Shown: piece by piece, positions 7,937 to 15,860 of the stretch | Position numbering within the stretch: the first letter of the stretch is position 1 | Layout of the letters: the number at the start of each line of letters is the position of its first letter | From: a bacterium | Lineage (GTDB): Bacteria > Krumholzibacteriota > Krumholzibacteriia > LZORAL124-64-63 | Direction of reading: 5' to 3' | Assembly (NCBI GenBank): GCA_024231905.1 | Contig: JAAEQC010000044.1 | Span: forward strand, 1-43,018 | Length of the DNA: 43,018 nucleotides | Notes under the pieces: generated by a model | What the model was told of the DNA's origin: nothing | The model's input: the letters and a program-made list of their open reading frames with translations, nothing else | The model's database searches: none | Made by a program: the position numbers and the translations under genes

Positions 7937-8256
7937 CACTCACCTCCCGCGGCTTCGGCGGCTTGCTGTTCGGCTCGCTCTATCGCACGCTCAGCTTCAC
8001 CTTCGGCGGCTTCGCGGGTGCTGTAGCATTCATCGCCTCGAACGTCCATCAACCGCCACGTACACATCGTCGGTTGTGCTGGCGTTTCGCCTCGGTAGCA
8101 TATCCACACCTCATCGACGGTCGGCACCACGGGCACGCCGTCGGCCGTCTTGGGGAGCTTGGCGACGATGGCCTCTAACTGCTCCACCCGAATCACCGCA
8201 CATTCGTGGTGTGATCGCCAGCAGCCGTCGTAGTGCGTTCGTTCGCGTTTAGTCAT
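7936..8256 (-). CDS. Hypothetical phage protein, 106 aa
   Basis: ATG at 8256 has a strong AAGGAGGGG site; a longer frame to 8274 starts inside the repeat array. The N-terminus HYDGCWRSHHECA recalls small phage proteins with Cys/His pairs, perhaps metal binding. The C-terminal Ala/Glu/Arg helix is shared with the next gene. No function can be assigned. Confidence 0.6.
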   Translation of the reverse strand: MTKRERTHYDGCWRSHHECAVIRVEQLEAIVAKLPKTADGVPVVPTVDEVWICYRGETPAQPTMCTWRLMDVRGDECYSTREAAEGEAERAIERAEQQAAEAAGGE

Positions 8257-8270
8257 CGCTTCCCCTCCTT

Positions 8271-8801
8271 TCATTGAACATTGGATATTGGATCTTGAAC
8301 ATTTGCGTCGTCGAACTGCGGCCGCGTCAATCGAAACACGTACGCCGTTTCCTTCTCGCCACCATCCTCCTGCGCGTCAAAGTACCCGTCGACCACACGC
8401 ACGGCCATCCACCCGGTCGCGGCGAAGAACTGGTGACCCGAGAGGTTCCGCTCGCGCACGGCGGCCAGCACACTCGAACGGCGGCCGGGCGAGAGCTTTC
8501 CGGCCAGTTTGGCGACCAGGGTACGCCCGACCCCCAGCCGCCGATGCGTGCGCCGCACGGCCAGGTTTAGCAACTCGAGGTGGCGCGGCTTTTTGAGATA
8601 GACCATATACCCGATCACACGCTCATCGACCGTCGCGACCAAAGCGATCCCGTCCCTGTTCGCCAGCACCCGCCGCCAATCGTCCTCGGTCCACGGGTGC
8701 TCGAAGCACTCCCGCTCGATCGTGAGCACGTCGGGCACGTCGCCAGCCAGCAGCCATCGCAGGTGCGGTTTGAGTTGTCGTTTTTGTGTGGTGTGGTTCA
8801 T
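8271..8801 (-). CDS. GNAT-family N-acetyltransferase, RimI-like
   Basis: This encodes 176 aa. The start is at 8801, where ATG overlaps the TGA of the RusA gene; the longer frame upstream is an artefact. DVPDVLTIERECFEHPWTEDDW is the typical RimI-type opening, and RRTHRRLGVGRTLV is the acetyl-CoA pyrophosphate loop (R/QxxGxG/A). FAATGW matches the C-terminal GF.. strand. It transfers an acetyl group to a protein N-terminus or small amine; the target is unknown. The last ten or so residues (NVQDPISNVQ) and the stop codon are encoded by a family A array, so the gene end appears to have been captured by the repeat. Confidence 0.85.
   Translation of the reverse strand: MNHTTQKRQLKPHLRWLLAGDVPDVLTIERECFEHPWTEDDWRRVLANRDGIALVATVDERVIGYMVYLKKPRHLELLNLAVRRTHRRLGVGRTLVAKLAGKLSPGRRSSVLAAVRERNLSGHQFFAATGWMAVRVVDGYFDAQEDGGEKETAYVFRLTRPQFDDANVQDPISNVQ
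8272..8304. repeat. Family A heptamer array (A2)
   Basis: ATTGAAC/ATTGGAT-type units form the 3' end and stop codon of the acetyltransferase gene. The array follows the ribosome site region of the next gene at a distance of about 15 bases. Confidence 0.85.
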
Positions 8802-9268
8802 TGCGTTACCACCACCTCGACGTGCGGCTGCTCGTCGGCCGACGCGACCCACTTCTCTACCGGCCCGGCGTAAAGCAGGCCGTCGTCGACGTAGACGATG
8901 CCGCTTAGGGCATCTTGCAGGCTCTTGAGTAGGTTGTCGCGGTCGCATCGCTTTCGTACCGCGTACGGCACGCGCCGCCCCGCCTTCCATTCGGCAAACC
9001 AGTGGGGCTGCGTCGCTCTCTTGATCCAACCCGGCTTGCCGGTCCGCGGGAACACGAACGTGATACTCGCCACCAGCGGCCCGTCCAGCGGCGGCCCCTG
9101 GTAGGCCGCTCGGGCGGCCATCGCCGCGGTCGCCTTGAAGGCGTTGACCGGATGTCGCGTCGGCGTCTGCGCCGTGGCGAACGTCTTGCCGCTCTTCGCC
9201 TTGACCACCCGCACGTCCTTGGCCGGCTGCGCCACCGGCACGGCCGGCACCGTGAATTCAATTCTCAT
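8798..9268 (-). CDS. rusA: RusA-like Holliday junction resolvase
   Basis: This encodes 156 aa, close to the family length of about 120-150. CDRDNLLKSLQDAL followed by IVYVDDGL is the RusA signature; Asp109, Asp111 and one of Asp128/Asp129 would bind the catalytic metals. It cuts four-way junctions made during phage replication and recombination, which helps resolve DNA before packaging. The start at 9268 overlaps the loader stop (ATGA). Neighbouring helicase loader and initiator genes support a replication role. Confidence 0.9.
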   Translation of the reverse strand: MRIEFTVPAVPVAQPAKDVRVVKAKSGKTFATAQTPTRHPVNAFKATAAMAARAAYQGPPLDGPLVASITFVFPRTGKPGWIKRATQPHWFAEWKAGRRVPYAVRKRCDRDNLLKSLQDALSGIVYVDDGLLYAGPVEKWVASADEQPHVEVVVTQ

Positions 9269-9969
9269 GTCATCCTCTCTTCCGCGATAAACCGCCGATC
9301 GTCCCCGCCCGCGTGGAACCAGGTCCCGCACAGGACGCGGCTGCAGATCCGGTCGTCGTAGATTTCCCGGAACTCCGTCGGCGTCAGGTTGCTGATATAG
9401 ACCGCCACGCGGCCGTGCCCCCGTTCGCGTATATCGCAGAAGCGCTGCACGGCGCTCGTGTGCAGGTCGGTCACCTTCTCCCGTGCGCCGAGCTCGTCCA
9501 GCACGGACAGCATGGCCCGCCCGACGAGCCCCCAATTAGCCGGCCCGGCGTCCCGGTCCATGGTCCAGTCGCACAGGTCGTTCGCCGTGGCGTAGGTCGC
9601 GGCGATCGGGCGTGGGGCGGTGACCGTCCCGGCCGGCGCGTCCATCGAGATCGCCCGGCGCGGCTCGGCGACCACCACGTCGCACAGGCACAAACTGGCC
9701 AGCGTCTTGCCGGTCCCGGTCGGCCCGTACAAATAGAGCGGCCACGCCGCGGCGCCGGTGACCATCGCCCGGATCGTGTCGCGGAGCCGCGGATCGATCA
9801 GGCCGATCCGGCGGTCCTCACTCTTGCGCACTCGGCGCAGGGGCCGGCCGATCGGCAGTCCCCGATGCCTGCTCGAAGTGCCGGTCCCCGTACTCCGTGA
9901 AGTCGCGTTGTCGGTGGCGAGCCGGACTATCTGGTCCCACGCCTGAGCGTTTTGTGTTGCCTGATCCAT
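9265..9969 (-). CDS. DnaC/IstB-type helicase loader ATPase
   Basis: This encodes 234 aa from ATG 9969. An AAA+ domain has Walker A GPTGTGKT at about residues 82-89 and a Walker B MLSVLDE strand. VAVYISNLTP is a sensor-like strand, and DDRICSRVL matches the arginine-finger region. It probably loads the host replicative helicase at the phage origin together with the initiator encoded just upstream. Three starts are possible: ATG 10005 (AAGGGG close by), ATG 9969 (GGAGGG at nine bases, preferred) and GTG 9831. Any of the first two overlaps the initiator gene by 150 bases or more. Confidence 0.8.
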   Translation of the reverse strand: MDQATQNAQAWDQIVRLATDNATSRSTGTGTSSRHRGLPIGRPLRRVRKSEDRRIGLIDPRLRDTIRAMVTGAAAWPLYLYGPTGTGKTLASLCLCDVVVAEPRRAISMDAPAGTVTAPRPIAATYATANDLCDWTMDRDAGPANWGLVGRAMLSVLDELGAREKVTDLHTSAVQRFCDIRERGHGRVAVYISNLTPTEFREIYDDRICSRVLCGTWFHAGGDDRRFIAEERMT

Positions 9970-10768
9970 TCGTCGCGTCCCTCCATGTTTCGTCCGGTTC
10001 GTCATAACGCCCCTTGTTGAGCCACGTGGCCGGGTAGGGGCAGTACCGGCCGCTCTTGCCCTTGTCGCTGGCCGCGAACGCCTCGGCCCTGGTCAAGAGC
10101 CAGGCCACCACCTCGGTGAGCGGCTGCCCGCGGGCCACGACCAGCTCGGCGACCGCCTTGTCGTAGGCCTTGCGGGCCGTCTTGGGTTCGGCCGCCCGTG
10201 GGTAGGCCGCGTACCAGGCGTCGAAGTCGGCCTTGGTCGGCTTGGGCTTCCGGGGCGCACGCTTGTGTGTAGGGCTAGGGGTAGGGTTAGGGTTAGGTAT
10301 GATAGTTCCCCCCCTTTGTACCCTGATTGTACCCCCCTTTATCCCTTGATTATCCCCCACTTTGCCCCCTGTGGCGGGTATAGTCTCATCAGGATTGTCC
10401 CCCGTGGCGGGTATAGTCTCATCGACCGGCGAGTCGTCCAGGTCGGCATACTCGGGCGGAATGGTTGCCCAGTAGACGCCGGCCCGGCGGGTGCCCATGC
10501 TCTCGTAATGTAGCCACCCGGCCTCGACGGCCCGCCGCCGCGCCTCGTTCAGCCCGTCCCACTTCCGCACGCCAACCAGCGGCAACAACTGCCCGTTGTA
10601 GAACGTGACCGGCGCCGAGTACCGTTTCGCGTCCTCGGTCATCGCGATCGCCGTCACCAGGGCAAACCCCTGGGCCCCGATCTGCTGGGCCGCGCACGTC
10701 TTGATCATCCGCCGCACCAGCTTGTGGGCAAAATGGCTATTCTTGCGGTCTGTCGGGTAGTCGGGCAC
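9818..10768 (-). CDS. Replication initiator, lambda O/DnaD-like organisation
   Basis: This encodes 316 aa from GTG. The N-terminal domain (about 10-115) reads as a winged-helix phage replication domain (RKNSHFAHKLVRRM to AGVYWATIP). A low-complexity linker (about 120-170) contains a repeated DETIPATG peptide. The C-terminal domain (KADFDAWYAAYPR to YCPYPATWLNKGRYDE) is typical of phage replication proteins. It likely binds the origin and recruits the loader encoded next. The linker DNA carries iteron-like repeats, as in lambda O where the origin lies inside the initiator gene. Confidence 0.75.
   Translation of the reverse strand: MPDYPTDRKNSHFAHKLVRRMIKTCAAQQIGAQGFALVTAIAMTEDAKRYSAPVTFYNGQLLPLVGVRKWDGLNEARRRAVEAGWLHYESMGTRRAGVYWATIPPEYADLDDSPVDETIPATGDNPDETIPATGGKVGDNQGIKGGTIRVQRGGTIIPNPNPTPSPTHKRAPRKPKPTKADFDAWYAAYPRAAEPKTARKAYDKAVAELVVARGQPLTEVVAWLLTRAEAFAASDKGKSGRYCPYPATWLNKGRYDEPDETWRDATNGSGNTKRSGVGPDSPARHRQRDFTEYGDRHFEQASGTADRPAPAPSAQE
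10270..10423. other. Candidate replication origin (iterons and G-tract) inside the initiator gene
   Basis: Four copies of a GAT-T/A-rT-CCCCC element start at 10301, 10325, 10348 and 10393 (spacings 24, 23 and 45, close to two and four helical turns). A 20-bp direct repeat, GTGGCGGGTATAGTCTCATC, occurs at 10371-10390 and 10404-10423. Next to them lies a TAGGGN hexamer tract (10270-10297) with four G-runs that could form a G-quadruplex. The placement matches the lambda origin inside gene O. This is inferred from repeats and context only. Confidence 0.55.
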
Positions 10769-10804
10769 GGTTATGTCTCTGAGGGGTTAAAGATCGAGGC
10801 GTGT

Positions 10805-11587
10805 TCACTTCTTTTTCGCCTTCTTCACTGGATTACGCAGCTTCATGGCCCGTATCGCCATGAATTTGAGCGGCACCGTCTTCTGGCGGTTGAAGTTGTA
10901 GAGGCCCTCCATCATCTCCAGGTAAGCATCGCGGGTGGAGTATGATCCGAGCCTATCGAGGCACCGCTGTGCGCCACGGATCAGCCGGCTGGGAACGAAA
11001 CCCTTTACGCGACACGCCGCCATAAGGGCTTCCAGGAATCGCACGGTTTTCAGTTGTTTCGACAAGCGAATCATCGCGGTGTAGGTAGAAGCAACTATAT
11101 CGGCCCACGCCCGATCCTTGATCCGAAACGTCCCGCTACGAAGACACGGCGTGACGTTCTTGCTCGTCGTGCCATAGAGCATCCCAAACGCCACACCGAT
11201 CGGCAGCCGGTGATGGGCGGCGAACTTGAGCCCCTCTCTGTATGCCTTCCTGCCGTTGTCCGCATAATTCTTGGCGTAATCATACAGCCCCCAGGTTTTG
11301 GGTGTGTTATTGATCTCCGCGATGTCGAAGTCTGTCTCTTCGACGACGTAGAACACCGGCAAGCCCAGGTCCTGCGCGATCTGCAGGCGGTGCTGCCCAT
11401 CCTTCACGATGAGCTTACCGTTCTTCCTGACGCACACAATCGGGAAGCATCGTAAGAACCCATACTTCTCCATCGACACCCACAGTTTTCGGTGTTTGGA
11501 GATATCGATTCCTCGGTTGTGCTTGCTGTTCGAGAACAATAGGTAGTTCGTGGTGCCTGTGATCGCACGACTCTTTAATCTCGCCAT
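10805..11587 (-). CDS. ParB-like nuclease/DNA-binding domain protein
   Basis: This encodes 260 aa. VKDGQHRLQIAQDLG near residue 65 is the conserved GxxR-like box of ParB/sulfiredoxin-fold proteins. The following DIAEINNTPKTWGLYDYAKNY is common in phage ParB-like proteins of unknown role. The C-terminus is rich in Lys/Arg and ends KKAKKK. ATG 11587 has GGAG eight bases upstream and lies two bases after the previous stop; the longer frame starts inside that gene. A role in DNA binding or modification control is likely, but plasmid-type partition is not supported because no ParA partner was found. Confidence 0.7.
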   Translation of the reverse strand: MARLKSRAITGTTNYLLFSNSKHNRGIDISKHRKLWVSMEKYGFLRCFPIVCVRKNGKLIVKDGQHRLQIAQDLGLPVFYVVEETDFDIAEINNTPKTWGLYDYAKNYADNGRKAYREGLKFAAHHRLPIGVAFGMLYGTTSKNVTPCLRSGTFRIKDRAWADIVASTYTAMIRLSKQLKTVRFLEALMAACRVKGFVPSRLIRGAQRCLDRLGSYSTRDAYLEMMEGLYNFNRQKTVPLKFMAIRAMKLRNPVKKAKKK

Positions 11588-11588
11588 A

Positions 11589-12443
11589 TCAAGATCTCCA
11601 TGACCTAGCGTCTGTAATCCAACCCTCGACGATCTGGAAGCCACGCTCCCTGGTCGGATCGTCGAAGGGAATCCGTTTGAGGCAATTCACCGCCTCAGTG
11701 CCTTGCATGAGGCCCGCCGACGGCTCGCGGTGTTGCGCCGCCCTTGGTTGGTCCTCGTCTTCGTCGTCCGGCGGGTCCGGTGGGACAAATCGGGTCGGAT
11801 GGAAGCACTTGGCGCACACGCCGTCCTCGGCGTCGAGGTCCGTCCCGCCGCACTTCGGGCAGGCCTCGGCGTCTGAGTCGTCCGTATCCGAGTCGTCCGT
11901 ATCCGAGTCGTCCACCTCGACGTCGGGCTCGGTAGTATCGTCGTCTGGTTCCGGTTCGCCGTTATCCTCGTCGACCGTGAACTCCGCAATAATTGCCTTC
12001 GCCCGCTTGTGGGTGATCTGCTCGCCTTGCTCGGCCAGCTTGAGAGCTTCAGCCGTGGCTTCCTCGGGGCAGGAATTTGCAGATAGGGCAACGAGGGCTT
12101 TGTGGTGAAATAACTGTACGCCCGGCGTACAGTTTACGAACGCTTCCGCTACAGCCATTGCCTCATAAGCTGTCTGCCTAGGTATTCCGCACCGCTCTTT
12201 CAGCCACCGCGAGAACATGCTGTTGCGGCCACCGCCAGCAGACTCGCCGTCTTCGTTCTTCGTGACGAGTCGGGCGCGTGCCTTGGCAAGTTCCTTCCCG
12301 AGTGCAATCACCCCCTCGGCAGCCGCCTTCCTCACCTTGGCTTGTGCCTTCTCGATCCGATCGGCCGATGCTTCCATCGCTCGGACGGTGACCTTCGGCG
12401 TGTCTTGGTAGTCGAACGTGGTCTGTGTTAGTTCCGATCCCAT
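11589..12443 (-). CDS. DUF3102-like protein with zinc ribbon
   Basis: This encodes 284 aa. Residues about 30-130 (VIALGKELAKAR, SRWLKERCGIPRQTAYEAM) match the DUF3102 pattern of phage and plasmid regulators: a helical segment followed by a helix-turn-helix-like block. The middle is acidic with a DSDTDDSDTDDSD repeat encoded by 15-bp tandem DNA repeats. CPKCGG...CAKC follows as a zinc ribbon. It may be a DNA-binding accessory factor. It overlaps the small upstream gene by 16 bases, and its own ribosome site is weak, suggesting coupling. Confidence 0.7.
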   Translation of the reverse strand: MGSELTQTTFDYQDTPKVTVRAMEASADRIEKAQAKVRKAAAEGVIALGKELAKARARLVTKNEDGESAGGGRNSMFSRWLKERCGIPRQTAYEAMAVAEAFVNCTPGVQLFHHKALVALSANSCPEEATAEALKLAEQGEQITHKRAKAIIAEFTVDEDNGEPEPDDDTTEPDVEVDDSDTDDSDTDDSDAEACPKCGGTDLDAEDGVCAKCFHPTRFVPPDPPDDEDEDQPRAAQHREPSAGLMQGTEAVNCLKRIPFDDPTRERGFQIVEGWITDARSWRS

Positions 12444-12640
12444 AAGGACTTGCTTTCGTGGTTTGAGTCTAACAACGCCGCCTCGACGGCAGCCGTGGCA
12501 TCCGTCTCCCGCAACACCCAGCCGAGCGCCGCGATCATCCCGACGAGCGTCGCCGTGACAGTATCCGCCGGCGAACCCGGTTCCGGGAAATGATCGACAA
12601 GCCGTGCGTGGGCTTTCCTGATGGCCGTTTCGCTACGCAT
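12428..12640 (-). CDS. Hypothetical small protein, 70 aa
   Basis: AGAGGAAACC precedes the ATG. A central hydrophobic helix (ATLVGMIAALGWVL) may be buried or membrane-associated. It overlaps the DUF3102-like gene start. No function can be assigned. Confidence 0.6.
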   Translation of the reverse strand: MRSETAIRKAHARLVDHFPEPGSPADTVTATLVGMIAALGWVLRETDATAAVEAALLDSNHESKSLWDRN

Positions 12641-12666
12641 GGTTTCCTCTCTTTTACTCCCAAACG

Positions 12667-12730
12667 ACCGCCCGGGGACGTCGGCCGACGCCCCGAGCGG
12701 TGCTAATCCGGCGGGTTACACACCCGCCGG
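12667..12730. terminator. Two adjacent GC-rich hairpins
   Basis: An imperfect hairpin at 12667-12701 and a perfect 9-bp stem (12708-12716 with 12722-12730, five-base loop) lie between the sigma-like gene stop and the next gene. No T-run follows, so factor-independent termination is not certain; RNA processing or stabilisation is possible. Confidence 0.45.
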
Positions 12731-12740
12731 TTCCCAGCAG

Positions 12741-13400
12741 TCACACTGACCTAGCGGCCCTCCATGTGCCTGGTTGCGACCTTGCTCTCTCGATCGCCCG
12801 TAGCACAATTTGCCTTACCCGTTCTTTTGTAACACCCATAGCCTGCGCCACCTCACGGAGCGACTGAGGTTCGTGCCCTGCTAAACCGAAACGCATAGCG
12901 ACTACACGAGACTCCCTTTCCGTCATGCCCTCTAACATCACTGCCACCGTCTCGCCAATCAACTCTTGCCGTTCCTTCTCGCCGCATACATCCACGGGCG
13001 ACGGGAGCGTAAGCCGATCTTGTGTCAGGTCCTGAAGTGCCTGCCTGTCAAATCGCTTTGTTGCTTCCCTCACTTTCGGCATCGACTTAAACGCGATATT
13101 ATTGCGGAACTCGATCGGAAACAAATCGTCCAACAGTTTACCAGTGAGAGCGAAGAGCTTTTGTTCCAGTTCGTCTACTCTCTTCCGTGTCCAGTACTGG
13201 CGACGAGACTCAATCTCACTGTCGGTTACCGGAGGGTTGCCGTGTAGGTTGCACCACTTAATTAACGCCGAATACTCTACACCCAGATGCCTCCCCAGCG
13301 CCTTAACGCTGCCTATCGCCTTCGCGGCTCGGTATAAGTCTGTATGCTTCATTCGGCTCACCAACGTGATGCCGAAACTGTCTTCTGTATTGCCGTCCAT
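12741..13400 (-). CDS. Sigma-70 region 4-containing transcription factor
   Basis: This encodes 219 aa. The C-terminal block MTERESRVVAMRFGL, then LREVAQAMGVTKERVRQI, is a clear sigma-70 region 4 with its helix-turn-helix, which recognises -35 promoter elements. The N-terminal half has another helix-turn-helix-like region (VKALGRHLGVEYSALIKW) and a Lys/Arg-rich coiled segment, but regions 2 and 3 are not evident. It may act as a phage promoter-specificity factor for late genes. ATG 13400 follows GGAAGG at eight bases, just after the upstream stop. Confidence 0.8.
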   Translation of the reverse strand: MDGNTEDSFGITLVSRMKHTDLYRAAKAIGSVKALGRHLGVEYSALIKWCNLHGNPPVTDSEIESRRQYWTRKRVDELEQKLFALTGKLLDDLFPIEFRNNIAFKSMPKVREATKRFDRQALQDLTQDRLTLPSPVDVCGEKERQELIGETVAVMLEGMTERESRVVAMRFGLAGHEPQSLREVAQAMGVTKERVRQIVLRAIERARSQPGTWRAARSV

Positions 13401-13404
13401 GCCA

Positions 13405-13851
13405 CTAACCTTCCGCATCGACGTACTCGATCGGGATTCCGAGCCGAGTCGCTATCTGTTTCTCCTGTTCGACGCCCGTCGACTTCTCCAGGCCGTCCAT
13501 TTTCACAACGACCAGTTTGCGGGCCGGGACCAGCAACGCCGTGTCTTGCCGTTTCCAGAACTCCCAGTCGCGTGGCAACGTGCCGGCCATCGCGATCGGG
13601 TGCGTGTGGGCGATCGGCGAGAAGACGATCTCGCCGGCCGCCATCATGCGGGCCGCCACGCGGCAGACCGCCTCGAACCGGTCCCGCTCGACGGCCGGGT
13701 CCGCGTGCGAGTAGGGGCTGGCCAAGTAGGTGTAGCCTTCGGGTGGGGTCGGTGGCTCGCCCCGCAGTCGAGCGTTCTCGGCTTCGAGCCACTGAATGTA
13801 TTGTCCGTCGCTCATCGCCGGCGGGTCGGTCGGTCCTTCTGGTGAACACAT
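13405..13851 (-). CDS. DUF1937 family protein
   Basis: This encodes 148 aa. YLASPYSH, FEAVCRVAARMMAAGEIVFSPIAHTHPIA and WEFWKRQD match the DUF1937 pattern, a nucleoside 2-deoxyribosyltransferase-like fold. The Asp/Glu-rich end MDGLEKSTGVEQEKQIATRLG fits the helix that often carries the catalytic Glu. A nucleotide-related activity is likely by fold; the substrate is unknown. AAGGA is eight bases before the ATG. Confidence 0.8.
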   Translation of the reverse strand: MCSPEGPTDPPAMSDGQYIQWLEAENARLRGEPPTPPEGYTYLASPYSHADPAVERDRFEAVCRVAARMMAAGEIVFSPIAHTHPIAMAGTLPRDWEFWKRQDTALLVPARKLVVVKMDGLEKSTGVEQEKQIATRLGIPIEYVDAEG

Positions 13852-13862
13852 GCGTCCGTTCC

Positions 13863-14297
13863 TTAACGAAGAAATCCCAATTCCTCACGCACCACATCTT
13901 CGGGCACGTCAAACAAGCCTTGCTGACCCCGATAGGGGATAGGCGTGGCAAATGCTCGTCGGTTGTCGAGGCACCAACAGATCGGCCCGTGGGCGTAGGT
14001 CGCCAACTTGCCGGGGTCGACGTGGCCCGGGAACGCATCCGCCGCGTACCTTGGCCGGCAGCAGTCCAGCAGTTGGGCCACCCCAACGATCGCACCGAAC
14101 GCAAAGCAACCGTCGTCGGCCCCAACGTGGGCGTGCTCGTGGAGCCATTCCCGATCGGCCGCAAACGTCTCGGTGTTGAGCCCGGCGTGAATCAGTAGCG
14201 GCCCTCGGTACCATGTGGACCACGTTCGGTTCTCGACGAACTTGCCAGCATAAACGATCGCCCAGGCCCACGGCTGTCTGATGGTTAAGCACTTCAC
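13863..14297 (-). CDS. ASCH domain protein
   Basis: This encodes 144 aa from GTG 14297, whose first bases overlap the TGA of the ATPase gene. The start KCLTIRQPWAWAIVYAGKFVENRTW is the classic ASCH opening (beta-barrel, RNA-binding, PUA-related). ASCH proteins in phages are linked to RNA binding or modified-base chemistry. A precise role is unknown. The longer frame upstream is part of the neighbouring coding sequence in another frame. Confidence 0.85.
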   Translation of the reverse strand: MKCLTIRQPWAWAIVYAGKFVENRTWSTWYRGPLLIHAGLNTETFAADREWLHEHAHVGADDGCFAFGAIVGVAQLLDCCRPRYAADAFPGHVDPGKLATYAHGPICWCLDNRRAFATPIPYRGQQGLFDVPEDVVREELGFLR

Positions 14298-15802
14298 GGC
14301 GCCACCCCCTCCGCCCCGAACTCCCGCGCCACCACGTCCTCGTCGTCGGTAGCCTCGGCGGTCAGGATGTCGACACCCTTGGCTGCCGCCTGCTGGTGGA
14401 CGGCCTCTTGGTTGATCGGGTCGAGCGCCTCCCACGCCTCTTGCGGCACGGTGAAGACGGTCCGACTGCCGGCCACGCCGACCGCGATGTCCAGCCCGAG
14501 CCGCCACCGCTCGCCGGCAGACAGGTCGGCAAAAAACTTCTCGCCGACGACCGGGTCATCGACCAAGAGCCGGCCCGCTTCGACCCGCAACGGACAGCCC
14601 AGCCCGGCGACGATGTTCGACAGCACCTCGTCGGCCCCTCGGCCCGCTTCCCGCAGGCGGTCGGCCAGTTCGCGTTGTTTCTCGGCCTCGGTCGCGGCGG
14701 CCGTGGCCCGGGTCTGTTCGTCTTTCGCCTTGGCCAAGAGCGGGATCCGGTTGTATTGGGCTCGGGCTTTGGTGAGCCGCTCGGTGGCCGCCTCGAGGGC
14801 CGCCGGGTCGGGCGGCAAGGGGACTTCGGTGCCGATCGCCTCGCGCCAGGCGTCCATATTGGCCACGTGGTTATTGGCCAGTTCCAGGTCTTTGGCGGCC
14901 AGGCTCTGGGCGTTCAGGGCGCCGTTATGGGCCTCGCTGGCGTTGGCACACTGGCGGCGCAGGTCTTCCAGTCGCAGGCGGCTCTCCTCGACGAGCGTCT
15001 GGGCCCGCTCGTGTTCCTGGGCGGCCGCCTCGACGGTCGGGCCGTCATAGGTTGCGTCGGCCAGTTGGAGCCGATCCTGGGCGTCCTCGGCCGCCTTGCC
15101 CGCCTCGAACGCCGCTTTCCGCTGGGCGTTGAGTGCCGCTAGTTTGCCGTTGGCCGCGGTGAACTCGCCCGCGGCGGCGTCCTCGTCGATCGCTTCGGTC
15201 GTGTCGATGTCCCCGACCGACGTGGCCAGGGCCTCGGCTTCGGCGTGCGCCTTGCGTGCGGCGTCCTCGACTCGCCGGGCCTTGCTCTCGATGTCGCGTT
15301 TGACGCGGGACGCCATCTCGATCAGGTCGGTCGACTCGATCGCGTCGGCCGTGATCACGGTGGAGAACGCCGGCTCGGGCAGCAACTCGGCGAACAGGCC
15401 GATGTCGGCCTTGGCGCCCGAGAGGCTGACCAGGCTCTTGATGCGTCGCGAGTCGGCCGCGCCGGGGTCCTTGATCTTGGGGTCGACCAGGTCGGCCACG
15501 CTCAGTCGCGAGTCGAGCGTCTCGACCTCCAGTTCCCCCTTGCGGCGGACGCTGCGGGCCAGGGTGAGCGTGACGCCCAGGCCGGACGCTTGGCCGGCGA
15601 CCTGGCCCTTGCGGACCGAGAGCGTGTTGCCGCGGCCGGTGGTCAGTTTGTCGACCGCCGCCAGGGCCGTCGTCTTGCCGCGCCCGTTGCGTCCGGCCAG
15701 GACGGTCACGCCGCCCGATTCGGTCAAAGGGAAGGCCAGGTGTCGGATCGGCCCGACGTTTTCCATTGCGATCGTACGTTCAGGTGTGTCGGCAGTTGCC
15801 AT
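14294..15802 (-). CDS. SbcC/Rad50-like ATPase with coiled coil
   Basis: This encodes 502 aa. Walker A GRNGRGKTT lies at residues 37-45; a central coiled coil rich in Ala/Glu/Arg runs from about 165 to 400. LSAGERWRLGLDIAV near 430 is the ABC-type signature. It is shorter than Rad50/SbcC (about 1000 aa), in line with phage and small plasmid versions. No SbcD/Mre11 nuclease partner was found beside it. It likely binds DNA ends during recombination. AAGGAATCTGAATC precedes the ATG. Confidence 0.8.
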   Translation of the reverse strand: MATADTPERTIAMENVGPIRHLAFPLTESGGVTVLAGRNGRGKTTALAAVDKLTTGRGNTLSVRKGQVAGQASGLGVTLTLARSVRRKGELEVETLDSRLSVADLVDPKIKDPGAADSRRIKSLVSLSGAKADIGLFAELLPEPAFSTVITADAIESTDLIEMASRVKRDIESKARRVEDAARKAHAEAEALATSVGDIDTTEAIDEDAAAGEFTAANGKLAALNAQRKAAFEAGKAAEDAQDRLQLADATYDGPTVEAAAQEHERAQTLVEESRLRLEDLRRQCANASEAHNGALNAQSLAAKDLELANNHVANMDAWREAIGTEVPLPPDPAALEAATERLTKARAQYNRIPLLAKAKDEQTRATAAATEAEKQRELADRLREAGRGADEVLSNIVAGLGCPLRVEAGRLLVDDPVVGEKFFADLSAGERWRLGLDIAVGVAGSRTVFTVPQEAWEALDPINQEAVHQQAAAKGVDILTAEATDDEDVVAREFGAEGVAP

Positions 15803-15818
15803 GATTCAGATTCCTTGT

Positions 15819-15851
15819 CATTGAACATTGGATATTGGTCATTCGTCATTT
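15819..15851. repeat. Family A heptamer array (A3)
   Basis: ATTGAAC/ATTGGAT/ATTGGTC units lie between the DUF2303-like gene stop and the ribosome site of the ATPase gene. It shares a roughly 45-bp cassette, including the start codon, with array A5. Confidence 0.85.
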
Positions 15852-15860
15852 GCGTCAGGC

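Noticed and set aside
8802..9029. N-terminal extension of the acetyltransferase
   Set aside because: The extra 76 residues are the RusA gene read in another frame; ATG 8801 overlaps the RusA stop.
10270..10297. TAGGGN tract as a true telomere or hairpin end
   Set aside because: It lies inside a coding region in the middle of the genome and no protelomerase was seen.
10805..11587. ParB-like protein as evidence for a plasmid-prophage
   Set aside because: No ParA or centromere-like repeat was found, and an integrase with attP is present.
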